Shown here one piece after another: positions 30,871 through 38,329 of a DNA stretch of 38,329 bases. The translations under genes were made by a program, and so were the position numbers. The notes under the pieces were generated by a model. It searched no databases, was not told the DNA's origin, and was given only the letters and a program-made list of their open reading frames with translations. Each line of letters opens with the position of its first letter. Positions within the stretch are counted from its first letter, which is position 1. This stretch comes from Acidobacteriaceae bacterium (lineage in GTDB: Bacteria > Acidobacteriota > Terriglobia > Terriglobales > Acidobacteriaceae): contig JANXZM010000043.1 in the NCBI GenBank assembly GCA_025355505.1, forward strand, positions 1 through 38,329. Reading direction: 5' to 3'.

Positions 30871-32286
30871 ATGGCAACGCAAATCAAGTTTGGCACTTCT
30901 GGATGGCGCGCCGTGATGGCCGAAGAGTTCACCTTCGCCAACGTCCACCGCGCCGTGCACGGCATCGCGCGCTACGTGGCCTCGCAGAAATCGAGCCGGG
31001 CGAAGGTCATTGTCGGCCGCGATCCGCGCTTTCTCGGCGAAACTTTTTGCGCCATGGCTGCTGAAATCTTGTCCAGCTACGGCATCACGCCGCTAGTCAT
31101 CGCGGAGCCTGCGCCTACGCCAACAATTTCCTATGCCGTGATGCAGTCCAAAGCCGACGGCGCCATCAACTTCACGGCTTCGCACAATCCTCCGGAATAC
31201 AACGGCATAAAGTTTTCGACCCCCGATGGCGCGCCTTCGCTGCCGGAAGTTACGCAGGCCATCGAGCGCGAAATCGCGGTCTTTGACGCGAATCCACAAA
31301 CGCCGCACACAACAAATGCGGCGACGCAGTTTCAGTCCCAACCCATTGACCCGCGCCGCATGTATTTGTCGCGTTTGCGGGAAATCGTCGATCTCGACGT
31401 CATCAAGAAAGCCGGCGTCAAGATTGCCTTCGATCCCATGTGGGGTGCTGCCCGAGGCTATTCGGATACGTTCCTGCGCGAGGCCGGCGTAACCGTGGCC
31501 ACCGTCCACGACACGCGCGACGTGCTCTTCGGAGGCCAGGCCCCCGAACCTGACGATCGCCTGCTCGAAGACCTGCGTTACAAGATGCGCGAAATCGGCG
31601 CGGCCATTGGAATCGCGACCGATGGCGATGCCGACCGCTTCGGAATTGTCGACGACGACGGCACCTTCCTTCAGCCTAACTACATCATCGCTCTGCTCTT
31701 TGACTACCTGGTCGAAACCCGCGGCTGGAAAAACGGAGTCGGCAAGTCCGTCGCCACCACCAACCTCATCAACGCGCTTGCCGAAAAACACAAGATCGAG
31801 CTCCACGAAACGCCGGTCGGCTTTAAATATATTGGCGAACTGATTAAGCAAGACAAGATCCTCATCGGGGGTGAAGAGAGCGCTGGCCTTTCCATCCGCA
31901 AACATGTCCCCGAGAAAGACGGCGTGCTTGCCGGCTTGCTGTGCTGCGAGATGGTGGCGCGTCGCGGCAAGTCGCTGGGAAAGCAACTAGAAGAACTATT
32001 TGCCAAAGTTGGTTCCTATTATCCTTTAAGGGAGAACTTCCGCTTGACGCCGGAAGTAAAACAGAAGTTTACTGAGAAGTTAGGTGGAGATCCGAGCGAG
32101 TTCCATGGCATCAAAGTTGCCAAAGTGGTGAGGATCGACGGACTCAAACTCGTACTCGCCGACGGATCGTGGGTTTGCTACCGGCTCTCGGGCACGGAGC
32201 CGGTGGTGCGCGTGTATAGCGAGGCGCGCAGCAGGGAAGACCTCGCAAAGTTGAGTGCGGCAGCCAAAGCATGGATCTTCGACTAG
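30871..32286 (+). CDS. Phosphoglucomutase/phosphomannomutase family enzyme
   Basis: An alpha-D-phosphohexomutase that moves phosphate between C6 and C1 of a hexose (glucose, mannose or glucosamine). The 471-aa protein contains the four domain signatures: phosphoserine loop TASHNPPEYNG with S104, metal loop TDGDADRFGI (about 250), sugar loop GGEESAGLS (about 333) and phosphate-binding loop RLSGTEPVVRVY (about 441). The start KFGTSGWRAVMAEEFT resembles archaeal-type and acidobacterial phosphoglucomutases more than GlmM. Substrate specificity cannot be decided by eye. Its stop overlaps the downstream FtsB-like ORF by 16 nt. Confidence 0.92.
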   Translation: MATQIKFGTSGWRAVMAEEFTFANVHRAVHGIARYVASQKSSRAKVIVGRDPRFLGETFCAMAAEILSSYGITPLVIAEPAPTPTISYAVMQSKADGAINFTASHNPPEYNGIKFSTPDGAPSLPEVTQAIEREIAVFDANPQTPHTTNAATQFQSQPIDPRRMYLSRLREIVDLDVIKKAGVKIAFDPMWGAARGYSDTFLREAGVTVATVHDTRDVLFGGQAPEPDDRLLEDLRYKMREIGAAIGIATDGDADRFGIVDDDGTFLQPNYIIALLFDYLVETRGWKNGVGKSVATTNLINALAEKHKIELHETPVGFKYIGELIKQDKILIGGEESAGLSIRKHVPEKDGVLAGLLCCEMVARRGKSLGKQLEELFAKVGSYYPLRENFRLTPEVKQKFTEKLGGDPSEFHGIKVAKVVRIDGLKLVLADGSWVCYRLSGTEPVVRVYSEARSREDLAKLSAAAKAWIFD

Positions 32287-32777
32287 GACCAGCGTCGAGA
32301 ATGCGCATCCTTCCACTCCCGGAGGAAGGCCTCCGCGCGGCCATTGGTCAGGTCATTGGTCAGGCCATCGGTCAGGCCAAGGATCAGGCTCCAAAAGCAG
32401 AGGCCGCGGCGGCGCGCTGGGTCGAACGGACGCGCCCGGCCTGGTCGTGGCTTGCGCTGGAGTGGCGTCGTTGGGGAACGGCGGCTGCCCTTGTTCTTAT
32501 CGTAGGGCTGCTGCTGCACGCTATGTTCGGAGCCAACGGCATGGTGATTTACCGCCACAAGCACACCGACATGCTGTCGCTCCAGAGTGAGGTCGAGCGC
32601 CTGCAGAAAGAAAACAATCTGTACGTCGATCAGATCAAATCGCTCAAATCCGATCCCGCCGCCATCGAGAAGGAAGCCCGCGAACAGCTTCACTACACGC
32701 GGCGTGGAGAGATTGTCTACGTCGCTCCCGATCCTCCCTCGAAGCCACCCACCGGCCGCGCCAAGAACGACCGGTAG
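32271..32777 (+). CDS. FtsB/DivIC-like septum formation initiator protein
   Basis: A bitopic cell-division protein. FtsB/DivIC pairs with FtsL in the divisome. In 168 aa it has a cytoplasmic N-terminal part, one membrane helix (about residues 69-86, WGTAAALVLIVGLLLHAMFG), a coiled coil (about 98-128, LQSEVERLQKENNLYVDQIKSL) and the typical end SDPAAIEKEAREQLHYTRRGEIVYV. The cytoplasmic part is longer than usual and carries a 4-residue repeat (IGQV-IGQA-IGQA-KDQA, about 25-40) encoded by 12-bp tandem units. The start may instead be the ATG at 32301; neither has a good Shine-Dalgarno. It is coupled to the phosphohexomutase gene. Confidence 0.85.
   Translation: MDLRLGPASRMRILPLPEEGLRAAIGQVIGQAIGQAKDQAPKAEAAAARWVERTRPAWSWLALEWRRWGTAAALVLIVGLLLHAMFGANGMVIYRHKHTDMLSLQSEVERLQKENNLYVDQIKSLKSDPAAIEKEAREQLHYTRRGEIVYVAPDPPSKPPTGRAKNDR
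32343..32390. repeat. 12-bp tandem repeat within the ftsB-like gene
   Basis: Four 12-bp units (ATTGGTCAGGTC, ATTGGTCAGGCC, ATCGGTCAGGCC, AAGGATCAGGCT) keep the frame and encode IGQ[V/A] three times and KDQA once. Confidence 0.9.
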
Positions 32778-32798
32778 ATGCTGGTTGCAAGCAACTAC

Positions 32799-33347
32799 CT
32801 ACTGGGCGATGATCGCGTGCGTACTGTCGAGCACACAGCGGTTATTCACGGGCGCGTTCGATTCCGCTATGTGCTGCCCGCGAAGCGACTTCCACCATTG
32901 CAGCAGGGGCTTAACCTGCGGTTCATAGGGCTTCATGCTCTTGCTGTCGAGGAACTCCATATTCTGGTAGCTGCGGTCCCGCGCCACGCTCATGGTGTAA
33001 GGGTGTGTGTCTTGCATCACTAACGGCGGCACACTTTGCGGAACTTTGAGTTCGCGAAATTCCTTGTTGTCAAGAATGCCGCCGAGCGCATTCCATTCCG
33101 CTTCGGAGAGTTCGCCCTCGTAAACCTTGCGATCAGTATCTTTTCCGTGGTGGCGGATCGCTTTCTCCGAGTGGAAACGGCGGTCCGCATACACCAGAGT
33201 GCAGTACTGCTCGGCGGACATGGCCCCCGGCATGACTTCAGAAAGAAGCAGGCGAATTGTGGGCTTAACTGGGGCTTGGCCGGATCCGGCCGTGGTCGCT
33301 AGCCCGAGTCCCAGCAGGACGGAAAGAACTCTTATGGATATTGTCAT
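32799..33347 (-). CDS. Secreted protein of unknown function (paralogue of the upstream gene)
   Basis: I do not recognise a named family. The 182-aa protein has a signal peptide (MTISIRVLSVLLGLGLATTAGSGQ). The mature part has LSEAEWNALGGILDNKEFRELKVPQ (about 78-102) and PLLQWWKSL (about 147), which parallel GADDLQRLKGILNDEALKKVGTP and PLMKWFEGL in the next gene upstream. The two are therefore distant tandem paralogues. The start ATG lies 4 nt after the stop of the upstream gene, and its AGGATA ribosome-binding site is within that gene, so they are co-translated. The C-terminal tail after WKSLRG is unrelated between the two. Confidence 0.75.
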   Translation of the reverse strand: MTISIRVLSVLLGLGLATTAGSGQAPVKPTIRLLLSEVMPGAMSAEQYCTLVYADRRFHSEKAIRHHGKDTDRKVYEGELSEAEWNALGGILDNKEFRELKVPQSVPPLVMQDTHPYTMSVARDRSYQNMEFLDSKSMKPYEPQVKPLLQWWKSLRGQHIAESNAPVNNRCVLDSTHAIIAQ

Positions 33348-33351
33348 CGCA

Positions 33352-34023
33352 TTATCCTATGTTCATCGGTACACAGTATTGGGGCTTCGAATCCTTCAGG
33401 TCCGACTTACTCTTTTTCTCCAGCCCTTCGAACCACTTCATCAGCGGGTTCAGCGTTTTTTGATAAGGCGCGCCGTTATCGATGTAGGTATCCATTCCGC
33501 TGGTGGCGCTCGTCTTTACCCGCTCCTTTATTGTCGTGAAGTGTTGGCCTTTGCCCGCGTGGTCGATTTGCGCGTCGATGCTTTCGATTTCACGAACCGT
33601 GACGGCGTCGTCGGGAAGATCCGGCGCTTTCGGCGTCCCGACTTTCTTCAGGGCTTCATCGTTGAGGATTCCCTTAAGACGCTGCAGATCATCGGCGCCC
33701 AGAGAGCCTTCGGCGGTCTTGATTTTGGGCTTCCCTAAAGTCGCTTCCTCTCTTTTCTCCAGCACGAACTTGCCGTCGCCATAAACCACCAGGCACGAGA
33801 GCGAGTTGGGGTAACTGAACACATCTCCCGATTTGCCATAGGTGATGCCATTCATGCCCTGCGCGTGCACTACATTAGTCTCCAGATTCAGATACGCTTT
33901 CGAACGTTGCAGCCGAAGCAGCGGCGTTGAGGACTCCTGGCCCGCGACAATGTGTGTCAACAGCAGGATTCCAAGAAGCGGCAGAAGTGTGAGTAACTTG
34001 TTAAAACGGAACGGCGCAACCAT
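33352..34023 (-). CDS. Secreted protein of unknown function
   Basis: A 223-aa exported protein, first gene of a two-gene operon. The signal peptide is FRFNKLLTLLPLLGILLLTHIVAGQ. Beta-rich sequence (SCLVVYGDGKFVLEKREEATLGKPKIKTAEGSL, about 68-100) is followed by a helix (DDLQRLKGILNDEALKKVG) and a final PYQKTLNPLMKWFEGLEKKSKSDLKD. No catalytic motif is visible. AGGAGG stands 7 nt ahead of the ATG at 34023; an in-frame ATG at 34104 lacks one and would spoil the signal peptide. It is divergent from the small secreted protein gene at 34210. Confidence 0.78.
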   Translation of the reverse strand: MVAPFRFNKLLTLLPLLGILLLTHIVAGQESSTPLLRLQRSKAYLNLETNVVHAQGMNGITYGKSGDVFSYPNSLSCLVVYGDGKFVLEKREEATLGKPKIKTAEGSLGADDLQRLKGILNDEALKKVGTPKAPDLPDDAVTVREIESIDAQIDHAGKGQHFTTIKERVKTSATSGMDTYIDNGAPYQKTLNPLMKWFEGLEKKSKSDLKDSKPQYCVPMNIG

Positions 34024-34209
34024 TTCGATTCCTCCTGAAGTGGTCCTCATTCTGCTCGCCATGATATACCGGGAGCGCCGAAAACTGCAATGGACTTGTC
34101 TCAACCTTCCCAGCGAGGCGTTCCAGTTTTTGCCACCCCGGCCTTTGCTCCTCTCTGTGATAGAGTTTGTAGGCGTATCGTGTGTGGGAACAAATCTAAG
34201 GAGGATGGC

Positions 34210-34533
34210 ATGAAGAAATTTCTCTTGTTGTTACTTGCCGGAGCGCTGATTTTGATGGTGGCCTCGGTGTCATTTGCCAGCGACGCCCAAACCGTGAACG
34301 GCTGGGTTAGCGAATCGAAGTGTGGCGTTAAGGGAGCCAATGCGGGCGCGGAAGAATGTACAAAGAAGTGCATCAAAGCCGGCGCCAGCCCAGTCGTCGT
34401 TACCGACACAGACCAGAAAATCCTGACGGTGGAAAATCCCGATGCCCTGAAGGAGCACTATGGACATCACGTTGCCGTGACGGGACACATTGACGGCGAC
34501 AAGATCCATGTTGAAAGCGTAAAGATGCTCTAG
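34210..34533 (+). CDS. Small secreted four-Cys protein of Acidobacterial type
   Basis: A 107-aa exported protein. The signal peptide MKKFLLLLLAGALILMVASVSFA is followed by VNGWVSESKCGVKGANAGAEECTKKCIKAGASPVVVTD and NPDALKEHYGHHVAVTGHIDGDKIHVESVKML. Three Cys (and a His pair) are positioned as in many small Acidobacterial secreted proteins of unknown function; the C-terminal half looks like a small OB/BON-like beta domain. AAGGAGGA lies just ahead of the ATG at 34210. The frame is open further upstream (34090), but that part lacks protein features. It is monocistronic with a strong terminator. Confidence 0.85.
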   Translation: MKKFLLLLLAGALILMVASVSFASDAQTVNGWVSESKCGVKGANAGAEECTKKCIKAGASPVVVTDTDQKILTVENPDALKEHYGHHVAVTGHIDGDKIHVESVKML

Positions 34534-34555
34534 GGCTGAAGAGTCCAACAGATGC

Positions 34556-34590
34556 AAAAAGGGCGGCCCTTGTGGCCGCCCAATGTTTTT
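34556..34590. terminator. Bidirectional terminator between the small secreted gene and thiG
   Basis: GGGCGGCC-CTTGT-GGCCGCCC (34561-34581) is flanked by AAAAA on the left and AATGTTTTT on the right. On the minus strand the stem is followed directly by TTTTT, and on the plus strand by AATGTTTTT. It can end transcription from both convergent genes. Confidence 0.9.
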
Positions 34591-34594
34591 GCCG

Positions 34595-34623
34595 TGGAGC
34601 GACGGGCGTCTCGCCCGTCCACC
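34595..34623. repeat. GACGGGCG-type palindromic repeat
   Basis: GGAGC followed by GACGGGCG-TCT-CGCCCGTC (34601-34619) and CACC. The unit TGGAGCGACGGGCGTCTCG recurs almost identically at 35478, on the other side of thiG. Confidence 0.85.
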
Positions 34624-34663
34624 AGAAGGTCTATCGCACGGCTGTTGAACCTCTCTCGTACTT

Positions 34664-35437
34664 CTATCGCACCGCGCCTTCCAGCGGCGAACTAGCCGTC
34701 GCATAAAGTTTCCGCGGCATTCGCCCCGCCAGGTACGCCTGTCGTCCCGCCAGCACTGCATGCTTCATCGCTTCCGCCATCAGCACCGGTTCCTGAGCGC
34801 CGGCGATACCGGTGTTCATCAGCACCGCGTCGTAGCCCAGTTCCATGGCAATGGCCGCGTCGGAGGCGGTGCCCACGCCCGCGTCCACAATTAACGGAAC
34901 TCCCGTGATCAGTTCGCGCAGGATTCGCAGGTTGGCGGCGTTCTGAATACCCAGTCCGCTGCCGATCGGCGCGCCCAAAGGCATCACCGCCGAAGCTCCC
35001 GCGTCCACCAGCCGTTTGGCGAACACGATGTCGTCCGACGTATAGGCCAGCACCGTGAATCCTTCTTTTGCCAGCACACGGGTGGCTTCGAGCGTCGCTT
35101 GCACATCCGGATAAAGCGTTGCCTGATCGCCAATCACTTCGAGCTTGATCCAGTCCGAGAGTCCAACCTCGCGCGCCAGCCGGGCGGTGCGGATCGTGTC
35201 ATCGGCCGTATAGCAGCCGGCGGTGTTCGGCAGAAGAAAATATTTCTTCAGATCGATGTAATCGAGCAGAGACTCCTTGCTGCGGTCGAGATTCACCCGG
35301 CGCACGGCCACCGTCACCATGTCGGCGCCGCTGGCTTCGAGCGCGCGCGCGGTTTCCTGGAACGACTTGTATTTCCCGGTCCCAACGATCAAGCGGGAGC
35401 GGAATTGCCTGCCAGCGATAGTGAATAAGTCCGTCAT
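34664..35437 (-). CDS. thiG: Thiazole synthase
   Basis: ThiG forms the thiazole ring of thiamine from DXP, the ThiS thiocarboxylate and dehydroglycine. The 257-aa protein is full length: [15 protein letters not shown] (about 12-26), [18 protein letters not shown] (about 36-53), [23 protein letters not shown] (about 67-89), the Schiff-base Lys in [10 protein letters not shown] (about 96), [16 protein letters not shown] (about 145-160) and [36 protein letters not shown] (about 171-206). An upstream in-frame ATG (35578) would include a palindromic repeat, so I start at 35437. thiS and thiO/thiH are not adjacent. Confidence 0.95.
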   Translation of the reverse strand: MTDLFTIAGRQFRSRLIVGTGKYKSFQETARALEASGADMVTVAVRRVNLDRSKESLLDYIDLKKYFLLPNTAGCYTADDTIRTARLAREVGLSDWIKLEVIGDQATLYPDVQATLEATRVLAKEGFTVLAYTSDDIVFAKRLVDAGASAVMPLGAPIGSGLGIQNAANLRILRELITGVPLIVDAGVGTASDAAIAMELGYDAVLMNTGIAGAQEPVLMAEAMKHAVLAGRQAYLAGRMPRKLYATASSPLEGAVR

Positions 35438-35477
35438 GGCCTTATTGTACGGCTCCAGGGAACTGGGAACCAGGGAG

Positions 35478-35526
35478 TGGAGCGACGGGCGTCTCGTCCG
35501 TCCAGCCGGGCGGGGACGCCCGGCAC
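35478..35526. repeat. Double GACGGGCG-type palindromic repeat
   Basis: GACGGGCG-TCT-CGTCCGTC (35484-35502) is followed directly by GCCGGGCG-GGGA-CGCCCGGC (35505-35524). The first unit is nearly identical to 34595-34623, and the second resembles 17075-17103. The element sits upstream of thiG, just after the acyl-CoA synthetase stop. Confidence 0.85.
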
Positions 35527-35537
35527 ATTCCACCTGC

Positions 35538-37310
35538 TCACCCTCCCGCCTCCTCTGCATTCGCGTACATCTCATCAATCAACGCCCGGTACCGCTCCTC
35601 AATCCCCCGTCGCCGCACCTTCATCGTATGCGTCAGCGTTCCATCCGCCGCCGAAAATTCTTCGGGTACTAGCAGCACGCGTTTCAGTTTTTCGAAGCGC
35701 GCCAGGTTTTGGTTCAGTTCTTCGATGATGCCCTCATACAGCGCCTGCACCTTGGCGTTTGCAACCAGAGTTTGTCGCGAAGAAAAGTCAACCTGGTTCG
35801 CCCGCGCCCAATCTTCCAGCACGGGGAAGTCCGGGGAGATCAGCAGCGCGGGAAACTTCCGCCGGTCGCCAATCACTACCGCTGTCCCAATGAGCGGGTT
35901 CAGCTTCAGCGAATTCTCAATCGGTTGCGGCGCGATGAACTTCCCGCCGGAAGTCTTGATCAGATCCTTCTTGCGATCGGTGATCGAAAGGTATCCCTCG
36001 CTGTCGATCTGCCCGATGTCGCCTGTCTTGAACCAGCCATCCATAAACGCGTCGCGCGTTTCCTCCGGACGATTCCAATAGCCCTTGAATACCGAGGGCC
36101 CGCGCACCAGCACCTCGCCGTCGTCGGCAATCCGCACTTCGACGTTCGCCAGCAGCTTGCCGACTGTCCCCAGTTTGTGCGCTCCGGGCGTGTTTACCGC
36201 GATCACCGGTGAGGTCTCCGTCAGCCCGTACCCCTCGTGGATGCAAATGCCGATATCGGCATACCACTCCGCCAATTCCCAGCCCAGTGGCGCGCCTCCG
36301 GAAATGAACTCCTTCGCCCTTCCACCCATCCCCGCGCGCACTCTGGAAAAAACCAGCCGGTCCGCGATTTTCCAGCAGAGCGCCGTCGGCTGGGTTCCGG
36401 CCAGAGTCTCAGCGCGGTGAGTGCGCCCCACCGAAAGCGCCCAGCAATAGATCGCACTCTGAGGAAAGCCCGCAGCCTTTCCGATTACCTGGTGGCGTAT
36501 CTTCTCGTACACACGCGGCACAGCAATAAAGATAGTGGGATGCACCTCCGCCAAAGTCTGCGCCAGTTGCGCAAGGTCAGGGCAATATGCCAGCACCACC
36601 CCGCGGTAGAGCAGCGCGAAGTCCACGTGCCGCGCCGTCACGTGGGAAAGGGGCAGAAACGATACGCTGACCTCTTCTTTTGTTACGAGTCCGAATCTTT
36701 CCATCGAACGCGCGATATTCGATGCCATGTTCCCGTGGGTGAGCATCGCTCCCTTCGGAGTTCCCGTCGTGCCTGAGGTGTAAATAATTGTCGCCAGATC
36801 GTCGGGCCCAATCGATCGTGAGCGGGCATCGAACTCGGGATCGGAGTCGGTGGGCCCGTGCAGCATCAGTCCCTGCATCGGGACCGCGTGTGCGGTCTCG
36901 ACGACGTCCATCACCAGGATCCGCTCCACCGGCGTGTGCCGCTGGATGGTCAGTATCTTTTCCAACTGGTGCTTCGTGGATACCACGATGACGCGCGCCC
37001 CGGAATCGCTGAGGACGAATGCGGTCTGCTCCGGTGTTTGTGTGGGATAAATCGGAACCGTGACCGCGCCCAAGGCAAGCGCCGCGAAATCGGTAATCGT
37101 CCACTCAGAACGATTTTCGCTGAGGATGGCGACGCGGTCGCCCTTGCGGACACCCCAGGATTCAAGCGCGCGAGCCACACCGACCACGCTGCGGTAAATC
37201 TCCGTGGAAGAGATCGGCACCCAGCCCAGGGCCTGTCGTTGCAGCATGACGCGGTCGCGGCGGTTCGTGCAGACCGCCAGTAAGATGTCGTTAAGAGTCT
37301 GAAGGCTCAT
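35538..37310 (-). CDS. Long-chain acyl-CoA synthetase (AMP-forming)
   Basis: An adenylate-forming ligase that activates fatty acids as acyl-CoA; cytoplasmic or membrane-associated. The 590-aa protein matches FadD15-type enzymes. The P-loop is [21 protein letters not shown] (about 174-194), then [10 protein letters not shown] (about 218), [36 protein letters not shown] (about 339-374), [43 protein letters not shown] (about 430-473) and a C-terminal [19 protein letters not shown] with the adenylation Lys region. The ATG at 37310 gives a normal N-terminus ([21 protein letters not shown]). It is divergent from the peroxiredoxin gene. Confidence 0.94.
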   Translation of the reverse strand: MSLQTLNDILLAVCTNRRDRVMLQRQALGWVPISSTEIYRSVVGVARALESWGVRKGDRVAILSENRSEWTITDFAALALGAVTVPIYPTQTPEQTAFVLSDSGARVIVVSTKHQLEKILTIQRHTPVERILVMDVVETAHAVPMQGLMLHGPTDSDPEFDARSRSIGPDDLATIIYTSGTTGTPKGAMLTHGNMASNIARSMERFGLVTKEEVSVSFLPLSHVTARHVDFALLYRGVVLAYCPDLAQLAQTLAEVHPTIFIAVPRVYEKIRHQVIGKAAGFPQSAIYCWALSVGRTHRAETLAGTQPTALCWKIADRLVFSRVRAGMGGRAKEFISGGAPLGWELAEWYADIGICIHEGYGLTETSPVIAVNTPGAHKLGTVGKLLANVEVRIADDGEVLVRGPSVFKGYWNRPEETRDAFMDGWFKTGDIGQIDSEGYLSITDRKKDLIKTSGGKFIAPQPIENSLKLNPLIGTAVVIGDRRKFPALLISPDFPVLEDWARANQVDFSSRQTLVANAKVQALYEGIIEELNQNLARFEKLKRVLLVPEEFSAADGTLTHTMKVRRRGIEERYRALIDEMYANAEEAGG

Positions 37311-37409
37311 CCGATCCGACTCAAGGTCTCGCCATTATTGTACGCAGTCATTGTACAAAGTCCGCAGAAGTGCGTGGGCGCTGCCGGTAGTCGAGACATT
37401 GTTGGCGCT

Positions 37410-37439
37410 TTGACGGCGTTCCCCGTCGCAGGTTACGCT
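37410..37439 (+). promoter_or_regulatory. Possible promoter of the selenocysteine peroxiredoxin gene
   Basis: TTGACG (37410-37415), an 18-bp spacer and TACGCT (37434-37439) make a moderate vegetative promoter ahead of the ATG at 37466. A repeated ATTGTAC (37337-37343 and 37350-37356, 13 bp apart) lies further upstream in the divergent region and could be an operator, which is speculative. Confidence 0.35.
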
Positions 37440-37465
37440 TTAGAAATCATTGCGAAGGAGTTTCC

Positions 37466-38035
37466 ATGAAACGAAGGAGTGTTTCGACAATGCTGGGAGT
37501 CTGGCTGCTCGCAGCGGCGATTGTCTGCCCGCAGATCAAAGCTCAGGGCAGCAAGCCCGAGCCGCCCATGAAACTGAAAGTCGGCGACGTCGCTCCCGAC
37601 TTCAAACTGCAATACTTCGATGGCAGCGACGACAAAGAAATCTCCCTGAGCCAGTATCGGGGCAAGAGCAACGTCGTTCTGGCCTTCTACATTTTTGCCT
37701 TCACCGGTGGTTGAACCGCGCAAATGAAGGCCTTCCAGCAGAATCTTAAGAAACTGGAAGCCGCCGACACCCAGGTTCTGGGTGTGAGTATGGACAGTCC
37801 CTACGCCAACAAAGCCTTCGCCGACCAGATCGGCGTCACCTTCCCGCTTCTGAGTGACTGGGGAGGAGACGTCACCCGCCAGTACGGCGTCTACGTCGAC
37901 AAATACAAAGCCGCGCGCCGCATCAACTTCCTGATAGGCAAAGACGGAAAAATCCTGGAAGAGCAGATTGACCGGGATGCCATCGATCCCAAGAAGATCG
38001 TAGATGCCTGCGAGCGCAAGAAGCTGAGCCGCTGA
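37466..38035 (+). CDS. Exported peroxiredoxin with selenocysteine (TGA) at the peroxidatic position
   Basis: A thioredoxin-fold peroxidase (AhpC/TSA-Bcp-like) expected to reduce peroxides in the periplasm. The full frame is 189 codons with one internal TGA at 37712-37714 (residue 83). Before it: a signal peptide (MKRRSVSTMLGVWLLAAAI, cleavage near KAQG), KVGDVAPDFKLQYFDG and SNVVLAFYIFAFTGG. After it, in the same frame: TAQMKAFQQNLKKLEAADTQVLGVSMDSP, FPLLSDWGGDVTRQYGVY and RRINFLIGKDGKILEEQ. The TGA replaces the peroxidatic Cys of the usual PGCT/VCT motif. The only other Cys in the mature protein is in DACERK near the C-terminus. A strong hairpin follows the TGA. GAAGGAG precedes the ATG. A nonsense mutation or sequencing error is the alternative, but the exact position at the catalytic residue argues for Sec. 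Confidence 0.85.
37729..37762 (+). promoter_or_regulatory. Candidate bacterial SECIS hairpin
   Basis: GGC-(C)-TTCCAG (37729-37738) pairs with CTGGAA-GCC (37754-37762), nine pairs with one bulged C, around a 15-nt loop starting CAG. The loop begins 25 nt after the UGA, within the range known for bacterial SECIS elements read by SelB. The loop contains G as its third base; a canonical SECIS prefers a G in the first two loop positions, so details remain open. Confidence 0.7.
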
Positions 38036-38211
38036 ATCATGCCTGCACGCAAGGCGAAGCCCCGGGAGCAGTTCGCTTGGAACGAGACGTATATGAGCCT
38101 CCATGGATTCAAGCGGACTCGCCAAGGGGAACCAGTGAGTGGAAAGAGTGCGAAGCCACTCATCTTGATTTGGTCACTACCGAGCTGCTCACTACCGGAG
38201 CGCCAGCCCGT

Positions 38212-38242
38212 TTGAACCTGCTTCTCCACACTGTGTTATGAT
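38212..38242 (+). promoter_or_regulatory. Possible promoter of the initiator tRNA gene
   Basis: TTGAAC (38212-38217) and TGT-TATGAT (extended -10, box 38237-38242) precede the tRNA with a 19-bp spacer. Transcription would begin almost at the mature 5' end (38248), which leaves little or no leader. Confidence 0.4.
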
Positions 38243-38247
38243 TTTTC

Positions 38248-38324
<77 letters not shown>

Positions 38325-38329
38325 CTTAC

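Noticed and set aside
37466-37714. Truncated 82-aa peroxiredoxin and a separate 103-aa downstream ORF (37724-38035)
   Set aside because: Both halves are in the same frame separated only by TGA, the TGA is exactly at the catalytic residue, and the downstream half has no ribosome-binding site of its own. A single Sec-containing CDS explains all of this.

Overview
The window looks like a chromosomal segment of an Acidobacteriota bacterium (class Terriglobia; a Koribacter/Sulfotelmatobacter-type soil organism is my best guess). The clues are two VWFA-related proteins of the kind typical of Acidobacteria, a small secreted four-Cys protein common in that phylum, moderately high GC, and many short palindromic and simple repeats confined to gene borders. 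No phage, CRISPR array or large genomic island is visible. The left edge cuts through an insertion sequence, and the right edge carries an initiator tRNA.

Layout. 1-136: end of an IS element (5' end of a transposase on the minus strand plus an 18-bp repeat in two copies). 229-3003: exported amidase-signature enzyme and a transglutaminase-like protein. 3644-9201: type IV pilus block, HTH gene - pilM - pilN - pilO - PilP-like - pilQ, closed by a terminator-like hairpin. 9328-13808: Xaa-Pro peptidase, accB-accC (first step of fatty acid synthesis), an unrecognised Zn-ribbon protein and thiE. 13935-17061: two APC-family amino acid permeases. 17116-23230 (minus strand): SDR oxidoreductase, tagatose-bisphosphate aldolase-like protein, then a cluster of DUF1015 protein - N-acetylmuramoyl-L-alanine amidase - GerMN protein - RNase PH. 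23559-25605: overlapping pair of secreted VWFA proteins. 25786-27988: cysK and a metB-like gene (cysteine/cystathionine metabolism). 28201-30809: outer-membrane-type protein, SAM methyltransferase, a repeat-bearing intergenic stretch and cutA. 30871-32777: phosphohexomutase and an FtsB/DivIC-like division protein. 32799-34023 (minus): two related secreted proteins of unknown function. 34210-34533: small secreted protein sharing a bidirectional terminator with thiG. 34664-37310 (minus): thiG and a long-chain acyl-CoA synthetase. 37466-38035: exported peroxiredoxin read through an in-frame TGA. 38248-38324: initiator tRNA-Met.

The most remarkable item is the peroxiredoxin at the right end. Its reading frame is interrupted by one TGA exactly where the peroxidatic cysteine should be. 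The frame continues with good peroxiredoxin sequence, and a strong hairpin starts 14 nt after the TGA, where a bacterial SECIS element would lie. I read it as a periplasmic selenocysteine peroxiredoxin that conventional gene calling would split into two ORFs. Secondary points of interest are at least four families of short repeats at gene borders, possible leaderless promoters in front of the Xaa-Pro peptidase and cysK, and the orphan Zn-ribbon gene between accC and thiE.
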